A stretch of 41,452 nt of DNA from Hydrogenophilus sp. (GCA_020725265.1 DYFK01000006.1:122366-163817); one strand, 5' to 3'. Counted from the stretch's first letter, positions 22,583 to 33,070 are shown. The notes: generated by a model not told the origin, from the letters alone. Numbers and translations: made by a program.

Positions 22583-24028
22583 ATGGACTACCTACCGATA
22601 TTTCTTGATCTGCGCGGACGCAATGGTCTGATCGTGGGCGGTGGCGACACCGCCGCGCGCAAGGCTTCCCTGATGCTCTCGGCGGGGGCCTGGGTCACCG
22701 CGATCTCTCCGGAACCGCTCGCCGCCGCGTTCGGGGAACTGGCTGGCACCGACCGGCTGATCCACCGCCAGGAAACCTTCCGGCCGGAGCATCTCGACGG
22801 CATGGACGTGGTTTTCGCGGCCAGTGATGACACCGCGCTCGACCAGGCGGTGCATGACGCCGCGCGCGCGCGTCACCTGCCGGTCAACGTCGTCGACAAG
22901 CCCGAGATGTGCGGTTTCATCATGCCTTCGATCATCGACCGTTCTCCGGTGATGGTGGCGGTGTCCAGCGGTGGCGAGGCGCCGGTGCTGTCGCGTCTGC
23001 TGCGTGCCCGCCTGGAAACCCTGATTCCGGCCGCCTATGGCCGTCTCGCCGGTCTGGCAGGCCGCTTCAAGAAAGCGGTGCGCGCCAAGTTCGGCAGCAC
23101 CGAGCAGCGCCGCAAGTTCTGGGAACGGGCCTTTCTCTCGCCGATCGCCGAAATGGTCTTTTCCGGCCGCGAACAGGAAGCCGAGCACAGTCTTCAGGCC
23201 ATGCTCGACGCCGAGGCCGACGCGCCGGGCACCGGCGAGGTCTATCTGGTCGGCGCGGGCCCCGGCAACCCGGACCTGTTGACGTTCCGCGCCCTGCGCC
23301 TGATGCAGCAGGCCGACGTGGTGGTCTACGATCGTCTGGTCAGCCCGCCCATCCTCGACATGTGCCGGCGCGACGCCGACCGTCTCTATGTCGGCAAGGA
23401 GCGCGACAACCACGCGGTGCCGCAGGACGAGATCAACATGGTACTGGTGCGCCTGGCCAAGGAAGGCAAGCGCGTGCTGCGCCTGAAGGGCGGCGATCCG
23501 TTCATCTTCGGCCGTGGCGGCGAGGAGATCGAAACCCTGCGCGAGCACGGCGTGCCGTTCCAGGTGGTGCCGGCGGTGACGGCGGCGGCGGGCGTGGCGT
23601 CCTACGCCGGCATTCCGCTCACCCACCGCGACCACGCCCAGGCGCTGATCCTGGTCACCGGCCACCTCAAGGACGGCACCATGGACCTCGACTGGGACAT
23701 GCTCTGCCGGCCGCGCCAGACCATCGTCATCTACATGGGCCTGAAGGGGCTGGTGACGTTGTGCGACGAGATGAAGAAGCACGGGTTGCCGGGGTCCACG
23801 CCGGCCGCCATCGTCCAGCAGGGCACCACGCTGAACCAGAAGACCGTGACCGGCACCCTGGACACCCTGCCGGCGCTGGCCGCCCAGGCGGAGCTGAAGC
23901 CGCCGACGCTGATCATCGTCGGCAGCGTGGTCAGCCTGCACGCCAAACTGAACTGGTTCCACCCGGAACCGGCCGCCGACGACCACTGGCATACGCCGCT
24001 GGACAAGCCGGCGTCGTTGTCGATGTGA
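22583..24028 (+). CDS. cysG: Siroheme synthase CysG (uroporphyrinogen methyltransferase / precorrin-2 dehydrogenase / ferrochelatase)
   Basis: 481 aa, full-length fusion. The N-terminal dehydrogenase/chelatase domain has the NAD site [18 protein letters not shown] and [19 protein letters not shown]. The C-terminal SUMT domain begins [15 protein letters not shown] and shows [26 protein letters not shown] and [20 protein letters not shown]. It makes siroheme, which DsrN then amidates for DsrAB. There is no ribosome site; heptamer repeats occupy that position, so expression may depend on them or on read-through from dsrR. Confidence 0.96.
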   Translation: MDYLPIFLDLRGRNGLIVGGGDTAARKASLMLSAGAWVTAISPEPLAAAFGELAGTDRLIHRQETFRPEHLDGMDVVFAASDDTALDQAVHDAARARHLPVNVVDKPEMCGFIMPSIIDRSPVMVAVSSGGEAPVLSRLLRARLETLIPAAYGRLAGLAGRFKKAVRAKFGSTEQRRKFWERAFLSPIAEMVFSGREQEAEHSLQAMLDAEADAPGTGEVYLVGAGPGNPDLLTFRALRLMQQADVVVYDRLVSPPILDMCRRDADRLYVGKERDNHAVPQDEINMVLVRLAKEGKRVLRLKGGDPFIFGRGGEEIETLREHGVPFQVVPAVTAAAGVASYAGIPLTHRDHAQALILVTGHLKDGTMDLDWDMLCRPRQTIVIYMGLKGLVTLCDEMKKHGLPGSTPAAIVQQGTTLNQKTVTGTLDTLPALAAQAELKPPTLIIVGSVVSLHAKLNWFHPEPAADDHWHTPLDKPASLSM

Positions 24029-24064
24029 TGCCGACGCGGGGCCATGGAGCCCCGCGTCGACCGG

Positions 24065-26740
24065 TCAGAGCACGCGCGCGATCTTGCGCACGCTGTCGTC
24101 CTCCGGATGCGGCTCGACCCGGAAGCCCAGGCTTTCCGCCAGCTTGAGCATGCGCCGGTTGGACTTCAGCACTTCACCTTCCATCACCTTCAGACCCTTG
24201 GCGCGGGCCACGTCCATGAGCACGTCCATCAGCTTGTGGCCGATCCCCTGCTTCTGCCACTGGTCGTTGACCACCAGCGCGAACTCGCAGGAGGTCGCGT
24301 CCGGGTTGATGGCGTAGCGGGCGACGCCGAGCTCGACCTCCTTGCCGTCGATCTCGGTCACCGCCAGCAAGGCCATCTCGCGCGTGTAGTCGATCTGGGT
24401 CAGGCGCGCGAGCATGGTCGGCGACAGTTCGCGCACCGAATCCATGTAGCGGAAGTACTTGGTTTCCTCGGACAGGCTGCGCACGAAATTCTGGGTCAGG
24501 TCGGCATCCTCCGGCCGGATCGGGCGGATCAGCACGTCGTTGCCGTTGGGCAGCTGCCAGTGCGTGACCAGATGCGACGGGTAGGGGTGGATGGCCATGT
24601 GGCCATAGCGGTCGGCGGTCGGCACGCGCGGCGCGATGATGATGCGCGCGTCCAGCGCCAGCGCGCCGTGTTCGTCGACCAGCAGCGGGTTGATGTCCAG
24701 TTCCGACAGCCAGGGCAGTTCGCAGACCATTTCCGACAGGCGCAGCAGCACGTTTTCCAGCGCGTTCATGTCCACCGCCGGCCGGTTGCGGAACTGGTCG
24801 AGCAGGGTGGCGACCCGGGTGCGGCCGATCAGGTCGCGGGTCAGATAGCGGTTGAGCGGCGGCAGTGTCACCGCGCGGTCCTTGAACGCCTCGACATCGA
24901 CGCCGCCGGCGCCGAACACGATGACCGGACCGAGCACCGGGTCCGAAGTCATGCCCAGCAGCACCTCGCGCGCATGCGGGCGGCTGACCATGGGCTCGAC
25001 GACGACGCCGTCCAGGCGGGCGTCGGGCAGCTTGCGGCGGACCTCGCCGAGCATCTCGCCGAACGCCGAGCGCACCGCCTGGCCGCTGGACAGGCCCAGG
25101 CGCACGCCATGCACCTCGGACTTGTGGGTGATGTCCGGCGAATTGATCTTCATCACCACCGGGAAACCGATCTGCTGGGCCATCAGCATGGCCTCGGTCG
25201 GGTCGCGCGCGATCAGGGTCTGCGCCACCGGGATGCGGAAGGCCGACAGCAGCGCCTTGGATTCCACCTCGGTGAGCAGATGGCGGCCCTGGGCCAGCGC
25301 GCCCTCGATGATCAGGCGGGCACCCTCGATGTCCGGCTCGGCCTCCTGCGACAGTGGCCCCGGCGTCTGCATGAGCTGGCGCTGGTTCTCGTAGAACGCC
25401 GACAGGAACGAGAACACCTCGACCGCCGGTTCCGGCGTGGTGAAGTAGGGAATGCCGGCTTCCTTGAACAGGCGCCGGCCCTCGGCGACCTGGCCTTCGC
25501 CCATCCAGCAGGTCAGCACCGGCTTGCGCGAATCCCTGGCGACTTCGATCACGGCCTGGGCCGCCTCGGTTGGCCGGGTCATGGCTTGCGGCGTCAGCAT
25601 CACCAGCACGCCATCGACGTTGCCATCCTCCAGGCAGCCGCCGACGGCGGCCCGGTAACGGTCGGCGGCGGCGTCACCGATGATGTCGAGCGGATTGCCG
25701 CGCGACCAGTTGGTCGGCAACACGGTGTTCAGCTTCTCGATGGTGGCCGGCGCCAGTTCCGCCAGGCGCACGCCCAGATCGACGGCGCGATCGGTGGCCA
25801 TGACGCCGGGGCCGCCGCCATTGGTGACGATGGCCAGGCGGTTGCCGGTCGGCTGGAAGTGGGTGGACAGCGCGCGCGCGCAGGAGAACAGTTGCAGGAT
25901 GGTGTTGACCCGGACCACGCCGGCGCGCCGCACCAGCGCGTCGAACACCGCGTCGGAACCGACCAGCGCGCCGGTGTGCGACTGCACCGCCTTGGAGCCG
26001 GCCTCGTGGCGGCCGACCTTGACCAGCACGATCGGCTTGAAGCGCGCGGTCGCGCGCAGCGCGCTCATGAACCGGCGGGCGTCGCGGATGCCCTCGATGT
26101 ACAGCAGGATGCCCTTGGTCTTGGGGTCGTAGGCCAGGTAATCGAGGATCTCGCCGAAATCGAGGTCGGCCGAGGCGCCGGTGGAAATCACGCTGGAAAA
26201 GCCGATGCCGTTGTTTTCCGCCCAGTCCAGCATCGCCGTGCACAGCGCGCCGGATTGCGAAACCAGGGCCAGATCGCCGGCCAGCGTGGCGCCCTGGCTG
26301 AAGGTGGCGTTGAGGCCGATGCCGGGGCGCTGGATACCCAGACAGTTGGGGCCGATGAAGCGGATGCCGTGGCGGCGCGCCACGCTCATCAGATTCGCTT
26401 CCAGCGCCGCGCCCTCGGCGCCGACCTCGCGGAAGCCGGCCGACAGCACGATGGCGTTGCGGATGCCACGCTGGCCGCAGGCTTCCAGAATGCCGGCCAC
26501 GGTACGCGCCGGCGTCGCGATCAGCGCCAGATCGGGCGCCGACGGCAGCTCGGCGGCGGAAGCGTAGCAGCGCTCGCCGGCCAGGGTCTGGTGCTTGGGA
26601 TTGATCGGGTAGACCTGGCCGGTGTAGCCGGAAGCGCGCAGGTTGCGGAAGAGGATGCCGGCGACCGAGTCCTCGCGCTCGCTGGCGCCGAACACCGCGA
26701 CGGAGCGGGCATTGAACAGGGGGTCGAGATAGTGAGCCAT
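24065..26740 (-). CDS. Protein lysine acetyltransferase, Pat/YfiQ (PatZ) type
   Basis: 891 aa. Residues about 1-690 form an ADP-forming acyl-CoA-synthetase-like region: CoA-binding start FNARSVAVFGASERE, then FIGPNCLGIQRPG, SHTGALVGSD, VTNGGGPGVMA and an ATP-grasp part with FPVVMKINSPDITHKSEV. Residues about 730-885 are a GNAT acetyltransferase (LIRPIRPEDADL, NDQWQKQGIGHKLMDVL) with the acetyl-CoA loop QKQGIG. Proteins of this build acetylate acetyl-CoA synthetase and other enzymes. It diverges from a deacetylase gene, suggesting reversible control of carbon metabolism. Confidence 0.92.
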   Translation of the reverse strand: MAHYLDPLFNARSVAVFGASEREDSVAGILFRNLRASGYTGQVYPINPKHQTLAGERCYASAAELPSAPDLALIATPARTVAGILEACGQRGIRNAIVLSAGFREVGAEGAALEANLMSVARRHGIRFIGPNCLGIQRPGIGLNATFSQGATLAGDLALVSQSGALCTAMLDWAENNGIGFSSVISTGASADLDFGEILDYLAYDPKTKGILLYIEGIRDARRFMSALRATARFKPIVLVKVGRHEAGSKAVQSHTGALVGSDAVFDALVRRAGVVRVNTILQLFSCARALSTHFQPTGNRLAIVTNGGGPGVMATDRAVDLGVRLAELAPATIEKLNTVLPTNWSRGNPLDIIGDAAADRYRAAVGGCLEDGNVDGVLVMLTPQAMTRPTEAAQAVIEVARDSRKPVLTCWMGEGQVAEGRRLFKEAGIPYFTTPEPAVEVFSFLSAFYENQRQLMQTPGPLSQEAEPDIEGARLIIEGALAQGRHLLTEVESKALLSAFRIPVAQTLIARDPTEAMLMAQQIGFPVVMKINSPDITHKSEVHGVRLGLSSGQAVRSAFGEMLGEVRRKLPDARLDGVVVEPMVSRPHAREVLLGMTSDPVLGPVIVFGAGGVDVEAFKDRAVTLPPLNRYLTRDLIGRTRVATLLDQFRNRPAVDMNALENVLLRLSEMVCELPWLSELDINPLLVDEHGALALDARIIIAPRVPTADRYGHMAIHPYPSHLVTHWQLPNGNDVLIRPIRPEDADLTQNFVRSLSEETKYFRYMDSVRELSPTMLARLTQIDYTREMALLAVTEIDGKEVELGVARYAINPDATSCEFALVVNDQWQKQGIGHKLMDVLMDVARAKGLKVMEGEVLKSNRRMLKLAESLGFRVEPHPEDDSVRKIARVL

Positions 26741-26881
26741 GGCCTGCCTATGAAATCTTCGTTCTTGGTTGGAGGGAATTCCGGAGCGGAATCGAGGCTA
26801 TGCTAGGCGATGCATCGTTACGGCGCCATCCCGCCGGGCGTATAGTCAGTATTGAATTTCCGCCCGACTCCCGCGCCGACC
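26741..26881. promoter_or_regulatory. Divergent promoter region, acetyltransferase/deacetylase
   Basis: The 141-bp gap holds GGAATTCC near 26778 and a candidate -10 TATAGT at 26841-26846 for the rightward gene, with no convincing -35. No repeat or operator is obvious. Confidence 0.35.
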
Positions 26882-27805
26882 ATGCATACCGCCTACATCA
26901 GCCATCCCGAATGCCTGCGCCACGACATGGGCCATCTGCATCCGGAAAGCCCATCCCGTCTGCGCGCCGTCGAGGACCGTCTGCATGCCGCGCACCTGTT
27001 CGACTACCTGATCCACCACAACGCGCCACTGGCGCACCGGGCGCATCTGGCGCGGGTGCACGATCCGGCCTACATCGACGCGGTCGAGGCGGCCTCGCCC
27101 TACGAGGGGCTGCATGCGCTCGATCCCGATACCAGCATGAATCCGCACAGTCTGGATGCCGCCTACCACGCCGCCGGTGGCGGGATCATGGCGGTCGATC
27201 GCATCCTGCGCGGCGAGGTCCGCAACGCCTTCGTTGCCTGCCGCCCGCCCGGTCACCATGCCACCCGAGACCGCGCCATGGGTTTCTGCCTGTTCAACAA
27301 CGTCGCCGTCGCTGCCGCCCACGCCCTGGAACAGCACGGCCTGGAGCGGGTCGCCATCGTCGATTTCGACGTGCACCACGGCAACGGCACCGAGGACATC
27401 TTCCGCGACGATCCCCGGGTGCTGTTCTGCTCCACCTTCCAGCATCCGTTCTACCCATACTGCGGCGCCGACACGGTCAGCGATCACATCGTCAACGTGC
27501 CACTGCCGGCCGGCACCACCGGCAAGCGCTACCGCGAGGAATTCGAGGCGCGCATCCTGCCGCGCCTGGAGGCGTTCCAGCCGCGCATGGTGTTCTTTTC
27601 CGCCGGTTTCGATGGCCACCGCGAGGACGACATGGGCCAGTTCGGGCTGGTCGAGGCCGATTACGTCTGGATCACCGAACAGGTCATGGCCGTCGCCGCG
27701 CGCCACGCCGACGGCCGCATCGTCTCGGTGCTGGAGGGCGGCTACGACCTGAGCTCGCTCGGCCGCGCCGTCGCCGCCCATATCAAGGTTCTGGCGGAAC
27801 TCTGA
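26882..27805 (+). CDS. Histone-deacetylase-family (AcuC-like) protein deacetylase
   Basis: 307 aa from ATG 26882 (MHTAYISHPECL); weak ribosome site. Zinc-dependent deacetylase signatures: the His pair in CRPPGHHATRDRAMGFC, metal ligands in VDFDVHHGNGTEDIF, FFSAGFDGHREDDMG and LEGGYDLSSL. The fold acts on acetyl-lysine or acetylpolyamines. Beside a Pat-type acetyltransferase, the likeliest role is removing regulatory acetyl groups, as AcuC does for acetyl-CoA synthetase (inference). Confidence 0.9.
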   Translation: MHTAYISHPECLRHDMGHLHPESPSRLRAVEDRLHAAHLFDYLIHHNAPLAHRAHLARVHDPAYIDAVEAASPYEGLHALDPDTSMNPHSLDAAYHAAGGGIMAVDRILRGEVRNAFVACRPPGHHATRDRAMGFCLFNNVAVAAAHALEQHGLERVAIVDFDVHHGNGTEDIFRDDPRVLFCSTFQHPFYPYCGADTVSDHIVNVPLPAGTTGKRYREEFEARILPRLEAFQPRMVFFSAGFDGHREDDMGQFGLVEADYVWITEQVMAVAARHADGRIVSVLEGGYDLSSLGRAVAAHIKVLAEL

Positions 27806-27809
27806 GATC

Positions 27810-30203
27810 ATGGCTTTCGGGAGGAACACGCAGCGTCCACGCCAGCGCGCGGCGCACATCGCGTTGCTCTATCTGGCGTTCGCCAGTCTCTGGATCTTCG
27901 CATCCGATCGCCTGCTCAGCCTGACCACCAGCGATCCCGAAGTGCTCGCCATCATCGGCATGGCCAAGGGCTTCACCTTCGTCTTCGTCACCACGCTGCT
28001 GCTCTATCTGCTGATGCGGGCCTGGCACGAATCACCGGCGCTGGCCGACATCGAAGCCACGATGCCGCCGCGCCGCCGCGCCCTGATCCTGGTCTTCATC
28101 GGCCTCGGCCTGCTGGTGCCGGCGCTGGCCGCCAGCATCGTGCTGCTGCACGGCCCGCACATGCGCGAGCGCGCCTTCGACGACCTGCGCAACATCGCTG
28201 ATCTCAAGGCCGGCCAGATCGAAGCCTGGCTGGCCGAGCGCCGGAGCGACGCGGCGGTGTTGGGCGCCAGCGACGGCTTCATCGCCAATGTCGCCAGCAT
28301 GGCCAGCGGCGGGCCGGACGCCGAGGCGGCGGCGACGTCCGTGCGCAAGCGTCTGGCCGCGCTCGCCGACGCGCACGGTTACGAGATCGAACTGTTCGAT
28401 GCGAACGGCCACGCGCTGATGCCGGCCGCCGGCGCGTCGGTGATGCCGTCGCGGCAGGCCTGGCTGCGGGCGGCCCTGGATAGCGGCCAGCCCTGGGTCA
28501 GCGACCTTTACCTGGATGAAGGCGGCCGCCCGCGCCTGGATCTGATCGCGCCATTGCGGGGCGGCACCGAGGACGACGGACGCGTGATCGGCGCGGTTTT
28601 CCTGCGCGCGCCGGTGGCCGCGTTCCTGTACCCGCTGATCCAGACCTGGCCGACTTCCAGCCGCAGCGCCGAAATCGTGCTGGCCCGGCGCGACGGCGAT
28701 GCCGTGCTCTACCTCAATGAACTGCGCCATCGCCCCGGTTCGGCGATGTCGTTCCGGTTGCCGCTGACCGATTCCGATCTACCGGCGGCGCGCTCCATCC
28801 AGGGGGGCGGACGGGCGGTCCTGGAGGGCGTCGACTATCGCGGCGTGCCGGTGCTGGCGGCGACCCGGCCGGTCGCGGGCACGCCCTGGCATCTGGTCGC
28901 CAAGGTCGACAGCGTGGAAATTCTGGCGCCGCTGCGCGACCTGATCTTCTGGGTCAGTGTCGTCGCCTTCTTCGCCATCGCCGCCTTCGCCGCCGTCGTG
29001 CTCATGCTCTGGCGCCTGCAACGACAGGCGTACGCGCTGCAACTACGCGCGCAGGCGGCCGAGAAGGATCGTCAGCTCAAGCTGTTCTACGAACTGCCGT
29101 TCATCGGCATGGCCATCACCGACCCGCGCAGCCGCCGCTGGCTGCACGCCAACCAGCGCCTGAGCGACATCCTCGGTTACCCGCGCGGGGAATTGCTGGA
29201 AAAGACCTGGGCCGATCTGACCCACCCGGACGATCTCGCCGACGACGTTGCCCTGTATGAGCGGGTTCTGGCCGGCGCCATCGACGGCTACCAACTGGAA
29301 AAACGCTATCTGCGCAAGGACGGCCAGGTCATCGACGCGGTCATCGACGTCAAGGCGGTGCGCGCGGCCGACGGCGGCGTCGAGTTCTTCGTCTGCACGG
29401 TCGACGACATCAGCGAGCGCAAGCGCGCCGAACGTGAGATCCAGCGGCTCAACGCCGGGCTGGAAGCGCGCGTGCGCGAACGCACCGCGCAACTGGAGGC
29501 GGTCAACAAGGAGCTGGAATCGTTCACTTATTCGGTTTCGCACGACCTCAAGGCGCCGTTGCGCGGCATCGACGGCTACAGCCGCATGCTGGAAAAGAAC
29601 CACGCGGCGGCGCTCGACCAGGAGGGCCGCGAATTCGTCGCCAACATCCGCCAGGGCACCCGGCGCATGGCGCGCCTGATCGACGACCTGCTCGCGTATT
29701 CGCGCCTCGAACGTCGTGCCGCGCAAACCGGGCCGGTGCGCCTGGCCGACGTGATCGAACCGTTGCTGGACGAGCGCGCCGGAGAGATCGGCGAACAGGG
29801 GGTCGACATCGAGCTCCGGCTTGATTGCCCGCCGGTATCGGCCGATGCCGAGGGGCTGCGTCTGGCCCTGCGCAACCTGATCGACAACGCGCTCAAGTTC
29901 ACGCGCGGCGTCGAATCCCCGCGCATCGAGATCGGCGCCCGACCAGGCGCGGACGGCTGCCGCATCTGGGTGCGCGACAACGGTGTCGGCTTCGACATGC
30001 GCTTCCACGACCGCGTCTTCGAGATTTTCCAGCGCCTGCATCGCGAGCAGGATTACCCCGGCACCGGCATCGGCCTGGCCATGGTGCGCAAGGCCATGCA
30101 ACGCATGGGGGGTCGGGTCTGGGCGGAAAGCAGCCCCGGTGCCGGCGCGACGTTCTATCTTGAAGTTACCGAATCCGCTCCGACGGATCGGCGGGAGGAA
30201 TGA
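27810..30203 (+). CDS. Membrane sensor histidine kinase with PAS domain
   Basis: 797 aa. Three hydrophobic segments lie near the start (about residues 15-37, 46-70, 91-113). An extracytoplasmic sensor of about 255 residues (Cache-like in layout) follows, then a fourth segment (about 376-401). Next comes a PAS domain (about 425-545, LFYELPFIGMAITDP), a short coiled coil and HisKA with SYSVSHDLKAPLRG-type H box (TYSVSHDLKAPLRG). The HATPase has NLIDNALKF, DNGVGFDM and GTGIGLAMV. Its stop overlaps or abuts the next gene, so the two make a signalling pair. The signal is unknown. Confidence 0.92.
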   Translation: MAFGRNTQRPRQRAAHIALLYLAFASLWIFASDRLLSLTTSDPEVLAIIGMAKGFTFVFVTTLLLYLLMRAWHESPALADIEATMPPRRRALILVFIGLGLLVPALAASIVLLHGPHMRERAFDDLRNIADLKAGQIEAWLAERRSDAAVLGASDGFIANVASMASGGPDAEAAATSVRKRLAALADAHGYEIELFDANGHALMPAAGASVMPSRQAWLRAALDSGQPWVSDLYLDEGGRPRLDLIAPLRGGTEDDGRVIGAVFLRAPVAAFLYPLIQTWPTSSRSAEIVLARRDGDAVLYLNELRHRPGSAMSFRLPLTDSDLPAARSIQGGGRAVLEGVDYRGVPVLAATRPVAGTPWHLVAKVDSVEILAPLRDLIFWVSVVAFFAIAAFAAVVLMLWRLQRQAYALQLRAQAAEKDRQLKLFYELPFIGMAITDPRSRRWLHANQRLSDILGYPRGELLEKTWADLTHPDDLADDVALYERVLAGAIDGYQLEKRYLRKDGQVIDAVIDVKAVRAADGGVEFFVCTVDDISERKRAEREIQRLNAGLEARVRERTAQLEAVNKELESFTYSVSHDLKAPLRGIDGYSRMLEKNHAAALDQEGREFVANIRQGTRRMARLIDDLLAYSRLERRAAQTGPVRLADVIEPLLDERAGEIGEQGVDIELRLDCPPVSADAEGLRLALRNLIDNALKFTRGVESPRIEIGARPGADGCRIWVRDNGVGFDMRFHDRVFEIFQRLHREQDYPGTGIGLAMVRKAMQRMGGRVWAESSPGAGATFYLEVTESAPTDRREE

Positions 30204-30205
30204 TC

Positions 30206-33070
30206 ATGCGTGTGCTCTATATCGAAGACTCCGCCACCGACGCCGACCTCGCGCGCATCGCCCTGGCCGACAGCGCGCCCGACATCGAACTGGAAATCGC
30301 CACCGGCGTCGCCGCCGGGCTGGCCCTGCTGGAGCCGGACGCGTCCGGTTTCGACCTGATTCTGTCCGACCTGAGCCTGCCCGATGGTTCCGGCCTGGAC
30401 GTGCTCGCGCACGCGCGCGAACGCCGGCTGCCGGTGGCGGTGGTGATCCTGACCGGTTCCGGCGATCAGGGCGCGGTGATCGCCGCGCTCAAGGCCGGCG
30501 CCGACGATTACCTGGTCAAGCGTGACGAGTATCTGGAGCGCCTGCCCACCATCCTGCGCGCGGCGCTGACGCGCTTCCGCGATGCCTCGCGCCGGCGCGG
30601 CCAGATCCTGCGCGTGCTGTACGCCGAACCGAACGCTTTCGACGCGGACCTGACCCGCCGTCATCTGGCCGCGCACGCGCCACACATCCGTCTGCGCGTG
30701 GTCGCCGACGCCAGCGCCGTGCTCGCGTGTCTGCCCGACCGCCCCGACGAGTCGGCGGAGTTCGACGTGGTGTTGCTCGATTACCGGCTGTCCGGTTTCG
30801 ATGGCCTGGAGCTGGCCAAGCAGTTGCGCCATGAACGCGGCCTGACCCTGCCCATCGTCCTGATCACCGGCCACGGCAGCGAGGAAGTCGCCGCCCAGGC
30901 GCTGCATCTGGGTGTCGACGATTACCTGGCCAAGCGCGACGGCTATCTGTACGAGCTCGCCGCCACCCTGGAAAAGGTGCAGCGGCAGGCGGAGCTGTCG
31001 CGGGAACAGGCCGCGCTGCGCGAGAGCACGCAACGACTCACCCATCTGCTCGCCACCAGCCCGGCGTTGCTGTACAGCCTGCGCGTCGACGGGCAGGCGT
31101 TGTCGCCGAGCTGGGTCAGCGACAACGTCGAGCGCCTGCTCGGCTATACCCGGGAACAGGCGTTGACGCCGGGCTGGTGGCAGGCGCGCCTGCATCCTGA
31201 GGATCGGGCGTCGGCGTTGGCCGGCGCTGGCGCCGTGCTGGCCGAGGGCGAGCTGGCGCGCGAATTCCGTTTCCAGCGCGCCGACGGCGAATATCTCTGG
31301 GTGCGCGACGAGCAGCGCCTGATCCGGGATGGCCAGGGCACGCCGGTGGAAGTGGTCGGCGTCTGGCACGACGTCACCGAACGCCGACGCGACGAGAACC
31401 GCCTGCGCCAGGCGGCGGCGGTGTTCGAGAGCACCCGCGACGGCGTGTTGATCACCGACCTGACGCCGTGCATCGTCGCGGTCAACCGCGCCTACAGTGA
31501 AATCACCGGCTATGACGAAGCGGAGGCCCTGGGCGCCAATCCCAGCCAGTTGAAGTCCGGCCGCCACGACCAGTCCTTCTACCAGGCCATGTGGGCCAGC
31601 CTGCTGGAAACCGGCCACTGGCAGGGCGAAATCTGGAACCGGCGCAAGAATGGCGAGGTATACCCGCAATGGCTGAGCATCAGCAGCGTGCGCGACGCGC
31701 GCGGCGAGCCCAGCCATTACGTTGGCGTGTTCACCGACATCAGCCAGATCAAGCAGTCGGAGGCGCGACTGGAGCATCTGGCCCACTACGATCCGCTCAC
31801 CGGCCTGCCCAACCGCCTGCTCGCGCAATCGCGCCTGCGCCACGCCATCGAGCGCGCGGAGCGCCACCGTTACCGGATCGCCGCGCTGTACATCGACCTC
31901 GACCGTTTCAAGACGATCAACGACAGTCTCGGCCATCCGGTCGGCGACGAACTGCTGGCCGCCATCGCCGAGCGCCTGCGCGCCCGTCTGCGCGACGAGG
32001 ACACCCTGGCCCGGCTGGGCGGCGACGAATTCCTGCTGGTGCTGGAATACCTGCAACGGCCGGAGGACGCGATCAGCGTCGCGGCGTCGCTGATCGCGGT
32101 ACTGGCGCCACCGTTCCAACTGGCCGAGGGGCGTGATGTCTATGTCAGCGCCAGCATCGGCGTCAGCCTGTATCCGGACGATGCCGGCAACGTCACGGAA
32201 CTGATCCAGCACGCCGACGCGGCCATGTACCAGGCCAAGGAGCAGGGCCGCAACACCTACCGCTTCTACACCGAGGCGCTGACCGTCGCCGCGCACGAGC
32301 GTCTGGCGCTGGAAACCCGGCTGCGCCAGGCGCTGGAACGCGACGAGTTCGTGCTCCATTTCCAGCCGCTGATCGGTGCCCGCGATGTCCGCCCGATCGG
32401 TGTCGAGGCGCTGGTGCGCTGGGCGCCGCCCGGCGAGCCGCTGGTGCCGCCCGGAAATTTCATCGCGCTGGCCGAGGAAACCGGCCTGATCGTGCCGCTC
32501 GGCGACTGGGTGCTGCGCGCCGCCTGCGCCCAGGCGCGGGCCTGGATGGATGCCGGCTGGCCGCGTCTGGTGGTCGCCGTCAACCTGTCCGGCCGCCAGT
32601 TCCAGTCGCGCGACATGGCCGCTCTGGTGCGCGCCGTGCTCGACGAGACCGGCCTGCCGGCCGACCGGCTGGAACTGGAACTGACCGAGAGCATGATCAT
32701 GGAACAGGGTCGCGGCGCGGTGGCCACGTTGACGATGCTGAAGGATCTCGGCGTGCGCCTGGCGATCGACGATTTCGGCACCGGCTATTCGTCGCTCGCC
32801 TATCTCAAGCGCTTCCCGATCGACAAACTCAAGATCGACCAGAGCTTCGTGCATGGCCTGGCCCACGACAGCGACGACCGCGAGATCGCCGCCACCATCA
32901 TCGCGATGGCGCGCAGCCTGAATCTGGAAGTGCTGGCGGAGGGCGTGGAAACCGAGCAGCAGCTCGCCTTCCTGCGCCTGTATGGTTGCGATGCCTACCA
33001 GGGCTTCCTGTTCGGCCGGCCGATGCCGGCCGGGGAACTGGCGGCGTGGATGGCGGACCGGATGCCTTGA
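30206..33070 (+). CDS. REC-REC-PAS-PAS-GGDEF-EAL cyclic-di-GMP regulator
   Basis: 954 aa from ATG 30206, 7 bp after GGAGG; ATG 30200 overlaps the kinase stop but is too close to the ribosome site. Domains in order: receiver 1 (Asp55, LILSDLSLPDG), receiver 2 (VVLLDYRLSGFDG), two PAS domains (about 275-395, 400-515), then a diguanylate cyclase with intact GGDEF (RLGGDEFLLVL) and an RxxD inhibitory site five residues before it. The EAL phosphodiesterase has intact motifs (GVEALVRW, ELTESMIM, DDFGTGYSSL). It could make or degrade c-di-GMP under control of the upstream kinase. Confidence 0.94.
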   Translation: MRVLYIEDSATDADLARIALADSAPDIELEIATGVAAGLALLEPDASGFDLILSDLSLPDGSGLDVLAHARERRLPVAVVILTGSGDQGAVIAALKAGADDYLVKRDEYLERLPTILRAALTRFRDASRRRGQILRVLYAEPNAFDADLTRRHLAAHAPHIRLRVVADASAVLACLPDRPDESAEFDVVLLDYRLSGFDGLELAKQLRHERGLTLPIVLITGHGSEEVAAQALHLGVDDYLAKRDGYLYELAATLEKVQRQAELSREQAALRESTQRLTHLLATSPALLYSLRVDGQALSPSWVSDNVERLLGYTREQALTPGWWQARLHPEDRASALAGAGAVLAEGELAREFRFQRADGEYLWVRDEQRLIRDGQGTPVEVVGVWHDVTERRRDENRLRQAAAVFESTRDGVLITDLTPCIVAVNRAYSEITGYDEAEALGANPSQLKSGRHDQSFYQAMWASLLETGHWQGEIWNRRKNGEVYPQWLSISSVRDARGEPSHYVGVFTDISQIKQSEARLEHLAHYDPLTGLPNRLLAQSRLRHAIERAERHRYRIAALYIDLDRFKTINDSLGHPVGDELLAAIAERLRARLRDEDTLARLGGDEFLLVLEYLQRPEDAISVAASLIAVLAPPFQLAEGRDVYVSASIGVSLYPDDAGNVTELIQHADAAMYQAKEQGRNTYRFYTEALTVAAHERLALETRLRQALERDEFVLHFQPLIGARDVRPIGVEALVRWAPPGEPLVPPGNFIALAEETGLIVPLGDWVLRAACAQARAWMDAGWPRLVVAVNLSGRQFQSRDMAALVRAVLDETGLPADRLELELTESMIMEQGRGAVATLTMLKDLGVRLAIDDFGTGYSSLAYLKRFPIDKLKIDQSFVHGLAHDSDDREIAATIIAMARSLNLEVLAEGVETEQQLAFLRLYGCDAYQGFLFGRPMPAGELAAWMADRMP

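Noticed and set aside
24044-26806. 920-codon plus-strand frame opposite the acetyltransferase gene, and similar frames opposite the GGDEF-EAL and Amt-GGDEF genes
   Set aside because: These are antisense shadows; the translations are Arg/Gln/His-rich and resemble no family, while the opposite strand carries clear domains.
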